From a virus: a stretch of 39,370 nt of DNA. Positions 1 through 7,705 of the stretch are shown in pieces; the stretch's first letter is position 1; every line of letters starts with the position of its first letter. The stretch spans positions 1-39,370 of the IMG/VR virus record IMGVR_UViG_3300048837_002250. The stretch is one strand, 5' to 3'. The notes under the pieces are model-generated. The model made no database searches, was not told where the DNA came from, and saw only the letters and a list, made by a program, of their open reading frames with translations. The translations under genes and the position numbers were made by a program.

Positions 1-2793
1 GGCCGAGAAGAAGAGCTTGCACGTCCGATGATCGACAGGTGGCGGCAAGCTCCGATTCTTCAAGGCGCGATCTTTCACACGACGCTCAAGGGCATCCACA
101 TCATCCAGCCTCTTCAGTCCCCCATCCCGATCGGTGGAGCCCTTAGCTCCTACAGATGGTGGCTGGACATGATTCGCGAGGCCGGAGTGGAGTGGGATAA
201 GGCGACTGCCAAGGAAGTCGGACGGCTTTGGCGCATGCCTCGTGTGCGTCGCTCGCACAACGGCAAGATGATTGACTACAAGCCGAGCGTCCTGCTGCTC
301 GACGATGCCGTTCCACTCAAACTGCCAGCACGTCTCGCCGGTGCACCCGCGCAGCAGTCAGCCGGGACAGCCTCCGTCGCCCAATCGTCGTTGAGCGCTC
401 CACGCAAGACTGCGCGCATCCAACGTGCCGAACTTGGCGCTCAGCAAGTTCCCGATGTCGGCGAACCATGGTGCTTTCGCGCCAAGATCATCGCGGCTGC
501 CTGCAAGAGCGAGCCGCACGAGTGGCACCGCATGTTCATGCACCTAGCAGGCGCCCTTCTCGAGAAAGGGGCGCCGGCGAGCCGTCTCGTCGCCATATGC
601 CGCGCGATCTCCATCGAAACCGGAGCTGATGACCGCATCGCAGACCGCGAGCAGAGCGCGAAGACGACGCTGGATCGGATGCGTCTCGGAAACCCGGTGG
701 GTGGCTACCAAGGCCTTCTCAAGGAGTGGCGCAGCGTTGCACTCGCCTTGGAGGAGTCGTTCAGCATCCGCACCCAGGAGGACTTCGAACGGTACAATAC
801 CCCGACTGCGACCAAGTCGGCCCTCTCCGGAGCGGAAGTGAGTGCTCTGATTCGTGAGCAGATGCCCAAGGACGGCGACGGCGTAACCGCCTATCAGGTT
901 GGAGCAGGTGTGGGAAAGTCCGCCGCTGCGATCGACGAGGGTGCGTCCCGCGCGAGAGGGGTCGCTCGTTCTGCGAGCGGAAGGGCGCCGCGTGGCTCCA
1001 AGACCGCGTACTCGGTGGATAAGCATGAACTCGCCAAGCAGTACCAGCGTGACCTTGCCGCCAAGGGGATCGAAGCCAAACGGCTCTTCAGCCCGCTCAC
1101 CGTACTGCAGGACGACGGCACACCTGAGTGCATCCACCACGACAAAGCCAGCCATCTGGTCGAGGGCGGGCTTTCCATGCAGTGGGAACTCTGTCGTGGG
1201 CGCGACACTGAACGCTGCGAACGCTATGAAACTTGCCGCGCGCGCCTCGGGTTCGATGGACCCGAAGACGCCCTCATCACGATTGGTACGCACGCCCGAA
1301 TCGAGGCGTTGGCCGAGGAAGCGGGCTCGACGGGCACGCTCTACGCGGACGAGCCACCGTCGGTGTTCGAGAAGCACGTCATCAGCCCGGCTGAGCTGAA
1401 GATCGCGGTGGATTCGTTGCATGACTTTACTGTGCGCTTTGAATGCGCAATGCGGCCCGCACTTGAAGCCCTTCGCGCATGGCATCACTGCGAGATTCCG
1501 GGCCCACCGCGAGCGCCCGTCGACGTCGTGCGGGAGTACGGACACCAGGTGAGCGCAGCCGACATCCACTACGCGCAAGCACAAACGGGCGTCGAGAGCC
1601 GCGACCCGGTGGACTTTGCCGCGGCGGCTCTGGCACCCGACGAGCACCACGGCCGAGGGCAACTTCCTCTGCGACCCATCGGACGCCACATGGCCATCAT
1701 GAGCGTCACCCACGCAGCGCGCATCGGACAGGCCGCACGCACTCTGGGGGCCGTGCACCGTGCGCTCACCTCGACCCTACCAGGCGCCGCAATCTGGCTC
1801 GAGGAGTCAGGAAGTGATGCCGGTTCGATCGTTCTCTACCAACCGCGCGACAGCTACATCCAGGCTCTGCGCAGGCAGGGAAAGACGATCCTTCTCGACG
1901 CCAATGCCTCCTCGAGTGTCCCTCTGCTCGCACCACTGCTCGGCTACGAGCCCGTGGTCCGTCGCTTCGAGGCAACGGACGGTGCCCGCATCGAGCGCAC
2001 TTGGCGAATGGCGCCCGGCGCCAACCGTTCCGGGTGGTTCGACGGGCAACTTCCCGTGCCCTGTGACTCGCTCCTGCACGCGATTCACGCGGCGCTCGAA
2101 TGGGCGCACAACCTCGGCACAGCAAGGCCACTTGCAATCATAACCATGCGCGCCATCGAGCTCGGGTTGCGCCTCGCGCATCGGCCTGGCGACGAAGAGG
2201 CTATGCAGGCCTGGAGCCGCCTCAAGCCGCCGCCAAAGCTCCTCGAGCGCTTCCAGACCGAGTTCGGCCCGGCTCTCAAGGCGCGCTCCGGAGCGCTCCT
2301 TTGGGGCCACTACGGGGCCATCAAGGGCCTCAATCACATGGCTGACGTCGACGCCATCCTCACCATTGGCGACCCCTGGCCAAACGTCATGTGCGCCGAG
2401 CACGAGGCCAAGTTCGCTGCGCTCGATCAGACCGGCCGCGCGCGCGGAGAGCAGCTCTGCAAGGATGAGCTCGAGCAAGCGCATGGCCGTCTTCGCACCG
2501 TGCACCGCACGCGCCCTGGCTGGGCGCTGCACGTAGGCGCCGTGCGCCCAGGCGGCACAGCGTGGCTCTCCGAGGTGCAAGTGGTCCAGGCCGCGGGACG
2601 ACCCGTCAACGCCCGCGTGCTCACGCCCGACGAGATCAAACAGGCAGTCGACCAACTCGGTGGCGCCCGTGCCGCCGGGAAGTTCCTCCAATGCTCTGAG
2701 CGCACCGTACGCCGGTATGTGACGGGAGACCGAGCACCCGACGCAGCCATCGTCGAAGCGCTCCTACCACTCGTGCGTTGGCGCGCCGCGTAG
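1..2793 (+). CDS. Primase-helicase, N-terminus outside the window
   Basis: The frame is open from base 1, so the first ATG (28) is probably internal and the gene starts upstream. The first ~100 residues resemble the end of an archaeo-eukaryotic type primase domain, followed by a helical PriCT-like segment (about nt 460-760). A P-loop, GAGVGKS, lies at nt 901-921. After it come four cysteines (ECIHH at about nt 1129, then WELCRG, RCERYETC at about nt 1187-1232), then a THAR motif, a Walker B-like YADEPP at about nt 1342, and a late QAHGRLRT motif (about nt 2476) that could carry an arginine finger. The last ~40 residues look like a helix-turn-helix (CSERTVRRY). Inferred role: replication initiation, priming and unwinding of phage DNA. 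The cysteine cluster between Walker A and B resembles those of iron-sulfur or zinc-bearing helicases. It ends before a long non-coding gap that may be the origin. The product could instead be a plasmid-type primase-helicase. Confidence 0.75.
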   Translation, partial: GREEELARPMIDRWRQAPILQGAIFHTTLKGIHIIQPLQSPIPIGGALSSYRWWLDMIREAGVEWDKATAKEVGRLWRMPRVRRSHNGKMIDYKPSVLLLDDAVPLKLPARLAGAPAQQSAGTASVAQSSLSAPRKTARIQRAELGAQQVPDVGEPWCFRAKIIAAACKSEPHEWHRMFMHLAGALLEKGAPASRLVAICRAISIETGADDRIADREQSAKTTLDRMRLGNPVGGYQGLLKEWRSVALALEESFSIRTQEDFERYNTPTATKSALSGAEVSALIREQMPKDGDGVTAYQVGAGVGKSAAAIDEGASRARGVARSASGRAPRGSKTAYSVDKHELAKQYQRDLAAKGIEAKRLFSPLTVLQDDGTPECIHHDKASHLVEGGLSMQWELCRGRDTERCERYETCRARLGFDGPEDALITIGTHARIEALAEEAGSTGTLYADEPPSVFEKHVISPAELKIAVDSLHDFTVRFECAMRPALEALRAWHHCEIPGPPRAPVDVVREYGHQVSAADIHYAQAQTGVESRDPVDFAAAALAPDEHHGRGQLPLRPIGRHMAIMSVTHAARIGQAARTLGAVHRALTSTLPGAAIWLEESGSDAGSIVLYQPRDSYIQALRRQGKTILLDANASSSVPLLAPLLGYEPVVRRFEATDGARIERTWRMAPGANRSGWFDGQLPVPCDSLLHAIHAALEWAHNLGTARPLAIITMRAIELGLRLAHRPGDEEAMQAWSRLKPPPKLLERFQTEFGPALKARSGALLWGHYGAIKGLNHMADVDAILTIGDPWPNVMCAEHEAKFAALDQTGRARGEQLCKDELEQAHGRLRTVHRTRPGWALHVGAVRPGGTAWLSEVQVVQAAGRPVNARVLTPDEIKQAVDQLGGARAAGKFLQCSERTVRRYVTGDRAPDAAIVEALLPLVRWRAA

Positions 2794-2936
2794 CCATCGA
2801 CCCGACCCGTGCAGGCCACGTCACGTTGCGAGGCGCGCGCTGCGCACGGTTGGCCGCGTGGCGTGATCAAAATCGGCCAATGGCGAAGACTTGAAAGAGC
2901 TGGGCAAGCAGCACCGCGAACCTTGCTTGGGGGGTA

Positions 2937-3001
2937 GTGTGAAAAAATAAGACGGACCGAAATCCTTAAGCAGAATTTCGGTCCGTCTTATTTTTTCACA
3001 C
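2937..3001 (+). terminator. Perfect 27-bp inverted repeat, likely bidirectional terminator
   Basis: Arms 2937-2963 and 2975-3001 are exact reverse complements around an 11-nt loop. Each arm has an A-rich (or T-rich) outer part flanking a GC-richer inner stem (GACGGACCG), which gives a hairpin followed by a T-run on either strand. This is the usual form of a bidirectional intrinsic terminator. It is longer and more perfect than most, so the remains of a small inverted-repeat element is an alternative. It sits 143 bases after the primase-helicase stop. Confidence 0.65.
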
Positions 3002-3099
3002 CCCTCTTTTGAGCGACTTGCCGTCGCTCGCCCGTTCGCCGATGCGAACCCGGTACGCACCCCGCTTGCTGTGCGTGGCACTCCCTAGGCGGGCTCAGC

Positions 3100-3115
3100 G
3101 GCGCCGTACGGCGCC
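3100..3115. repeat. 16-bp perfect palindrome
   Basis: GGCGCCGTACGGCGCC reads identically on both strands. It lies in the non-coding region after the primase-helicase. It could be a protein binding site or a cruciform element of an origin; no second copy was seen. Confidence 0.5.
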
Positions 3116-3779
3116 CAACCTGTTGAGGCTCGCTCGAGAGGCAGGGACGCGAGCGTGGACGCCGGGAAGCCGCCTTCAGGGCCCGGGACCGGTGCCTAGT
3201 CCAGCGTTCGGGCGCGTCGAGTGTGCTGTGCTCCCAATACGCGGTGATCCCGATCCGTCCGTGTTCGCCACCGGCTCATGCCTTGCGCTGATCAGGCGGC
3301 ATGATCAACCCGGGCCGATCGCCAGAACATTCGACACCGCAGGCCAAGAATCGCTGTCACAAAAACGACCCTGGGTGGACCTCTTGAATGCAGGGAACGA
3401 CGAAGCGTGCACCCTGCACCTCGGAGCTGTTCCCGCCCGTGTGCCCCATGGAACGCTCCCCGATCATGCAAGGGTTCGAGACGCACGCGGCGAAAGGCGT
3501 CTCCGGGCGCCGTGACGCCGCCGCGGGCATGCGGACGCCTCCTTGATCGAGCTGGCGCGCAAGGCGCCTCCTGGGCCCTACCAGGGCCGCGCAACGGGGC
3601 GTTGCTGCAACACGCCTGGCCGCTGAAATCTCCTAGCCACGACCATTCGGCCCAGGCCTGACTCAACTCGATCACCGTCCCCCCTAACGCCTGATCATCG
3701 TGGGCCCGTCGCACCTCGTTCCGACCTTCGTGTTCGCGCGCGCGAACGCCCCCCTTTTCCCTTTCGAGAGGAGAACTGT

Positions 3780-4958
3780 GTGACGACATTTCAGAACAAG
3801 CACCTGAGTTTCTCGCGTCTCAGCCGCTACGGGCAGTGTCCCCGAAGCTTCAAACTTCAGTACATCGACAAGCTCCCCAGCGGAGCTGGCATGCCAGCGC
3901 GCTTTGGCAACGTCGTGCACAAAGTGCTGGAAAGGCTCCTGCGCGAGCACGTGCAGACTGAGCAGGTAGGTCCCCTGTCGGAGGAGCGCGCACTTGAGCT
4001 CTTGCAAGAGCAATGGACCGCCGACGAGATGGTAGGAACTCAGGAGTATCGCGAAGCCGTCGACATCCTGCGCACCTTCGTACGTGACGAGGGCATCGTG
4101 GACCCGGGCGACGTGCTCGGCATCGAGCAGCCGTTCGAGATCCAGGTCGGGCGCTTCACAGTGGTTGGGTACATCGACCGCGCAAGTCGTCTCGACGGCG
4201 ACGGGGTGCTGATCACAGATTTCAAGACCTACCGAATGCTTCCCGACCAACAGGAGGTCGATGACAGCTTGCAGCTCAGCCTCTACGCTGTTGCCGCGCA
4301 GAAGCTGTGGCCTTGGGCAAGGTTCGTGCAGCTCGAGTTGCACATGCTGCGTCAAGGGATCCGGATGCGCACGGAGCGGTCCGAGGAGGAGTTAGGGACC
4401 GCGCTCGCGTACGCCGAGTCCCTTGGCGAGCAGACCGAGAGTCCGACCGCAACATTTGCACCCAGGCTGAATGCCTACTGCTCCACCTGCGACTTCCGCG
4501 GCGATTGCCCTGCCTACAGCCAGGCACTTACGGGCACCCGATCCGTCGTGTGTGAGGAACCCGCTGACCTCGAACGGGTTGCACAGGAGCGCGAAGAAGT
4601 CGCCGTTCTTGCGAAGATCCTCTACGCGAGGCGCGATCAGCTCGACGACATCCTGAAGGCGGAGCTGGAAGCCAAGGGCGAGCTGACACTTGCCGGCATG
4701 AAGTACCGCCTCGGCCAAGTCGCACGTCGAGACTTCCCGGTGGCCAAGACACTCAGCCTCCTGTCAAAGGCGTCAGGCAAGTCCGAGGCCGAGCTGCTCG
4801 AGAAGATCGCCGGCATCGAGAACGGCGAGCTGGATGCGCTCGTGAAGAGCCTCGGGCCAAAGGTCGGCAAGCCCAAGCTCAACATGCTCAAGGCGGAGCT
4901 CGAGGCGGTCGTCGAGAAGAACTTCAGCACGCGGCTCTTCGCGACGCGCGCTGCGTAA
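3780..4958 (+). CDS. RecB/Cas4-type PD-(D/E)XK nuclease with Fe-S cysteines
   Basis: A 392-residue protein starting at GTG 3780 after a strong GAGAGGAG site. It shows the RecB-family nuclease pattern: His47, then GYID with Asp133, ITDFK with Asp147 and Lys149, and the QxxxY motif Gln165-Tyr169. Cys20, Cys234, Cys237 and Cys243 have the C...CxxC-x5-C layout that holds a 4Fe-4S cluster in AddB and Cas4-like nucleases. Known role of the family: metal-dependent exonuclease or single-strand-specific nuclease in recombination. The C-terminal ~140 residues (after about 255) are helical and unassigned; they could be a partner or DNA-binding part. It is first in the early operon 3780-6448. Inferred role: processing DNA ends for phage recombination or replication. 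Confidence 0.85.
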   Translation: MTTFQNKHLSFSRLSRYGQCPRSFKLQYIDKLPSGAGMPARFGNVVHKVLERLLREHVQTEQVGPLSEERALELLQEQWTADEMVGTQEYREAVDILRTFVRDEGIVDPGDVLGIEQPFEIQVGRFTVVGYIDRASRLDGDGVLITDFKTYRMLPDQQEVDDSLQLSLYAVAAQKLWPWARFVQLELHMLRQGIRMRTERSEEELGTALAYAESLGEQTESPTATFAPRLNAYCSTCDFRGDCPAYSQALTGTRSVVCEEPADLERVAQEREEVAVLAKILYARRDQLDDILKAELEAKGELTLAGMKYRLGQVARRDFPVAKTLSLLSKASGKSEAELLEKIAGIENGELDALVKSLGPKVGKPKLNMLKAELEAVVEKNFSTRLFATRAA

Positions 4959-5040
4959 GCGTCGCAAGCCCCCTCACGAACATCGGCGATGCGCGTGCTG
5001 CGCTTCGTCTGCGATAGCCCACCGTAAGGAGCCATTTGAT

Positions 5041-5610
5041 ATGCAAGGAACGATGCCAGAGTGTCGCGCAAACAAGCCCACCATCAGCTCACTCGGACCC
5101 ATGGAGAAGGAAATTGCCCATCTGGTGATTGCACGCTTGCTCCAGGGCGCCGAAGACTATGGCGATTGGCCCGCCGATGATCCTCGCGACAACCTGGAAG
5201 AGGCACTCGAGGAGCTGATCGACGGCATGCACTACCTGGCCGCCGAAGTCGTGCGGATTCGTGACCACAAGCAGCGAGCCGGGGGGCGGGCACGCATGCT
5301 CCGAATCTATACTTGCCACCGATTTGCGGCTGACCAGGTCGGGGCGGCGAAGTCGCTTAGACGCATCTGCCGAGAAATCGTGCAGGAAGGCTGCGTGCCG
5401 GTTTGCCCGCAGCTCTTGCTCCCAGAGTTCGTCCACGAGGACACCGAGCGCGACCTTGCGATGCGTTTGTGCCAAGAGATGGTGCGCGGGTGCGACGAGG
5501 TTCGCGTCTACGGTCGTGAGCTGACGCCTGGAATGCGGATCGAGATCAGTTTTGCCGAGCTGCTCGGTATTCCGGTGCGCTTCATGGACAGCATCGCGGA
5601 GATCTCGTGA
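5041..5610 (+). CDS. MazG-like helical segment plus DUF7768-like domain
   Basis: A 189-residue protein; ATG 5041 follows a good AAGGAG, though ATG 5101 is an in-frame alternative. Residues ~20-70 form an acidic helical region (EALEELIDGMHYLAAEVV) like MazG-type or dATP/dGTP pyrophosphohydrolase phage proteins. From about residue 86 the sequence RIYTCHRFA...VPVCPQLLLP...CDEVRVYG matches my memory of the DUF7768/DUF4406 group, relatives of nucleoside 2-deoxyribosyltransferases found in phages. Inferred role: nucleotide metabolism or a sensor of nucleotides; no activity is proven. Its stop overlaps the start of the next gene, so the two are translationally coupled. Confidence 0.6.
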   Translation: MQGTMPECRANKPTISSLGPMEKEIAHLVIARLLQGAEDYGDWPADDPRDNLEEALEELIDGMHYLAAEVVRIRDHKQRAGGRARMLRIYTCHRFAADQVGAAKSLRRICREIVQEGCVPVCPQLLLPEFVHEDTERDLAMRLCQEMVRGCDEVRVYGRELTPGMRIEISFAELLGIPVRFMDSIAEIS

Positions 5611-5945
5611 GCGGTCGTTCGTCCAGACGGAAGGGGCACGACTTTGAGCGTGCCACGGCTCGCGAGCTTCGCGACGTGTTCGGCGATGACGTTCGGCGTG
5701 GTCTTCAGTTCCGCGACGGCGCCGAAGCTCCCGATGTCGTGACACCTTGTTTCTGGGTCGAATGCAAGCGCGGCAAGCGCACCAATCCCATCGCCGCTCT
5801 CAAGCAAGCGACCGAGGCATCGAACAGTAAGGGACTGTGGCCCATTGCCATCTGCAAAAACGATAACGACCCAGCCATCGTGACGATGTCGTTCGAGGAC
5901 TTCCTCGATCTCGTTCGCGAGTGGTGGTCCACACGCAAGAGCTGA
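5607..5945 (+). CDS. Small Holliday-junction-resolvase-like PDDEXK nuclease
   Basis: A 112-residue protein starting at GTG 5607 in a GTGA overlap with the preceding stop. It carries RRKGHDFER with Glu14, APDVV with Asp43, and WVECK with Glu52 and Lys54, which is the E...D...ExK layout of archaeal Hjc-like and phage resolvase nucleases. The tail KNDNDPAIVTMSFEDF fits a strand after the active site as in Hjc. Family role: cutting branched DNA before packaging. It forms a recombination set with the RecB-type nuclease at 3780. A restriction-like or VRR-NUC-like function is the alternative. Confidence 0.75.
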   Translation: MSGRSSRRKGHDFERATARELRDVFGDDVRRGLQFRDGAEAPDVVTPCFWVECKRGKRTNPIAALKQATEASNSKGLWPIAICKNDNDPAIVTMSFEDFLDLVREWWSTRKS

Positions 5946-5956
5946 GAGGAGTTCGC

Positions 5957-6448
5957 ATGCAAGCGCTTGTTGCCGCCATCCTGGCGGTGGTCACCATTAC
6001 GTCCACGCCGGCAGGTGTTCCGGTCTACGCACCTCACTTCCGCGATGCGCCGGGGGGCGCTCAACACCGAGCAGAACAACTCGCCTCGACATTTCTGTTT
6101 GCAGAGGAGGTGTATGGCGTTGATGCGTACCTCCTAGCTGCGCTCGCCTTTCGCGAGTCAAGCCTCAACGCTGACGCAGTGGGAGCACAAGGAGAGTTCA
6201 GCATCCTGCAGCTTCATCCAAAATCGCGTTGGGGCCGAGCCGCTTACACGCTGTGCAGAGGCGAGCCTTCCTCCTGCGAGCGGGCCGCCGTGCTCGAAGC
6301 CGCGAGGCTCCTCGCTCTCGGCGTGAAGGAGTGCGGGAGTGAAGCGCGTGCGGTCGGGTTTTATCGAACCGGACACTGCACAGAGAACATCGGAGCCGAG
6401 CAAGTCCTGAGTGTGCGCGCCCGAATGCTTGCTCACATCGAACAGTAA
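5957..6448 (+). CDS. Secreted lytic transglycosylase-like protein
   Basis: I choose ATG 5957 (163 residues) because GAGAGGAG lies just upstream; an ATG at 5921 would run through the preceding gene's end. Residues 1-20 are a hydrophobic signal-like segment ending in TPAG. The core AFRESSLNADAVGAQGEF matches the SLT/goose-lysozyme fold motif, with Glu67 the expected catalytic acid, and FSILQLHP resembles the following GLMQLxP motif. Two cysteine pairs (TLCRG, SSCERA, KECGS, HCTEN) suit an exported protein. Family role: cleaving the glycan backbone of peptidoglycan. It lies far from the lysis gene at the other end of the window. Confidence 0.75.
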   Translation: MQALVAAILAVVTITSTPAGVPVYAPHFRDAPGGAQHRAEQLASTFLFAEEVYGVDAYLLAALAFRESSLNADAVGAQGEFSILQLHPKSRWGRAAYTLCRGEPSSCERAAVLEAARLLALGVKECGSEARAVGFYRTGHCTENIGAEQVLSVRARMLAHIEQ

Positions 6449-6465
6449 GAAGAAGGAGCAAACCA

Positions 6466-7191
6466 GTGACAGCCAAGACCACGAAGAAGGCGGGACGCCC
6501 TGCCAAAGGCGATGAACCGCCCTACAACGTAGAAGAGCTCGATCGCCTGCTCGTACACGGTGAGCATGTGGAGGTCGACAAGGGGGAGATCAAAGTCGTC
6601 TACCCAACCTTCAGGGAGCTCGCCCTGCGCTATGGTTGTAGCCTCAGCACGATCTCCGACTACGCGAAGGCGCACAACACGGCGCGACGACGCAAGGCCG
6701 CTGGCGATCGCCTGCGCATTCTCAGCGATGCAAAGCTCACCGAGCTGCGTGCGGACGCGGTCGCGATCACGCGTGACGACGAGATCCGCATCATCGACAC
6801 CTTCATCGCGCAGTTCGAGAAGGCGCTCGCCGAAGGTCGCGTGCGATGCGACAACATTGCCGACTTCAACACCGCACTTCGCCTGAAACAGCTCCTGATG
6901 GGCGACGCCGACTCCCGCTCGGAGTTGAATGTCACGGTTTCGCTACAGGCTCTGCAAGCGCGACACCTCGAGTCGATGCGACGGGTGGAGGTCGTGCACG
7001 CAGCCGAGACAGGGGAGGCCGCAAGAGCGCGTGAGCCGGAGACGCCTGCACTTCCTGCGGACGCGCAGGTAATCGACTGGATGTCCGGCATGCAGGTGGA
7101 AGGTGAGGCGCCGGTTCTCGTCGGCATCACGCCTCCTCGGAGCGAGCTTGAGCGCCGTACGACAGAGTTCGGTCGAGAGGACTCTTACTAA
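6466..7191 (+). CDS. terS: Probable small terminase subunit (HTH protein)
   Basis: A 241-residue protein starting at GTG 6466 after AAGGAG. An N-terminal basic stretch (KKAGRPAKG) precedes a helix-turn-helix around residues 46-70 (TFRELALRYGCSLSTISDYAK), then a long helical region with many charged residues (about 75-145), and a less ordered tail. Small terminases have this layout: DNA-binding HTH plus oligomerising helices. The large terminase is the next + strand gene, separated only by the integrase block, which supports the call. A generic phage HTH regulator is the alternative. Confidence 0.6.
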   Translation: MTAKTTKKAGRPAKGDEPPYNVEELDRLLVHGEHVEVDKGEIKVVYPTFRELALRYGCSLSTISDYAKAHNTARRRKAAGDRLRILSDAKLTELRADAVAITRDDEIRIIDTFIAQFEKALAEGRVRCDNIADFNTALRLKQLLMGDADSRSELNVTVSLQALQARHLESMRRVEVVHAAETGEAARAREPETPALPADAQVIDWMSGMQVEGEAPVLVGITPPRSELERRTTEFGREDSY

Positions 7192-7401
7192 GTAGAGCCC
7201 CGACGCACTTTGCCTGCGACCACGGGGCAAACGAACGCGTCTTAGGCCATGAATTCACGAGCGAATCGGCTCCGCAGACATGGCCGACTTCGGCACAACC
7301 CGGACATCCTCGAGCTACCCCATGCCGAAACCATTACGGAACTGCCGAAAGCTGATCGCTTTCACGCACTTACAGGATTGCCGCTTTCCGCAATTTCGGC
7401 C

Positions 7402-7440
7402 GGGTTGGGGGGCGGAACGGGGGCCTGGGTGGGTGGGGGG
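7402..7440 (+). other. G-quadruplex-forming motif
   Basis: Six runs of three or more guanines are separated by loops of 1-6 bases (runs start at 7402, 7407, 7419, 7427, 7431 and 7435). This fits the usual G3+N1-7 pattern on the + strand. It lies in non-coding DNA downstream of the minus-strand integrase, so it could affect replication, recombination or transcription ending. Confidence 0.55.
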
Positions 7441-7543
7441 TAGTCGAATTTTCGGGGTTCCGCGCCCCCAGCGGAGCACTCCCTACCGGCCCTCGGCAAA
7501 ACCCCAATTTGGCAAAGCGAACAGGGCTCCCGGACCGCGACCC

Positions 7544-7564
7544 GACGTCTAGCTACTAGCAGTC
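7544..7564. repeat. Imperfect 9-bp dyad, possible attachment-site core
   Basis: The arms GACGTCTAG and CTAGCAGTC flank the 3-bp centre CTA and match at 7 of 9 positions. Tyrosine recombinases bind inverted ~9-11-bp arms around a short crossover region. The site is ~140 bp past the integrase stop. The spacer is shorter than the usual 6-8 bp, which weakens the idea. Confidence 0.2.
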
Positions 7565-7705
7565 AAAGGCGACTTCGCATGATCAAGATGGACCGGCTGG
7601 AATCACAAGTGATCCGTCGTTGCGCCCCGTTCAGCCCTCCAACGTGCGGGGCACGCGTGCCTCGGGGGATGATCACAATGAGCAAGATCAAGAATGATCC
7701 CCAGC

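Larger units (their letters stand above)
2794..3779 (+). other. Non-coding region of ~1 kb, candidate origin or control region
   Basis: No frame here encodes a convincing protein: the open frames on both strands are arginine- and proline-rich and lack good ribosome binding sites. The stretch holds a perfect 27-bp inverted repeat, a 16-bp perfect palindrome, four TGATCA hexamers (2864, 3289, 3302, 3692), and a 13-mer at 3286-3298 that recurs inverted at 3688-3700 with one mismatch. A purine-rich GAGAGGAG (3765 onward) at its right end is the ribosome binding site of the next gene. Being next to the primase-helicase makes an origin plausible, but that is inference. Confidence 0.4.
7192..7705 (+). 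other. Non-coding gap between small terminase and integrase
   Basis: About 510 bases without a believable gene. It contains a G-rich tract (7402-7440), an imperfect dyad at 7544-7564, and two TGATCA sites (7580, 7670). Since it lies beside the integrase and the small terminase, it may hold the phage attachment site and perhaps the packaging start site. Neither is proven. A 64-codon frame at 7249-7443 has no ribosome binding site and low-complexity coding. Confidence 0.4.

Noticed and set aside
544-1758. A 404-codon minus-strand open frame
   Set aside because: It mirrors the primase-helicase, which has clear motifs on the + strand. No family pattern and no ribosome binding site.
3009-3515. 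A 168-codon + strand frame in the non-coding region
   Set aside because: The product is Arg/Pro-rich with no predicted fold, no ribosome binding site and no overlap with an operon, so I treat it as non-coding.
7249-7443. A 64-codon + strand frame in the terminase-integrase gap
   Set aside because: It lacks a ribosome binding site and its end is translated from the G-rich tract (GGGTGAWVGGG-like), so it is likely chance.
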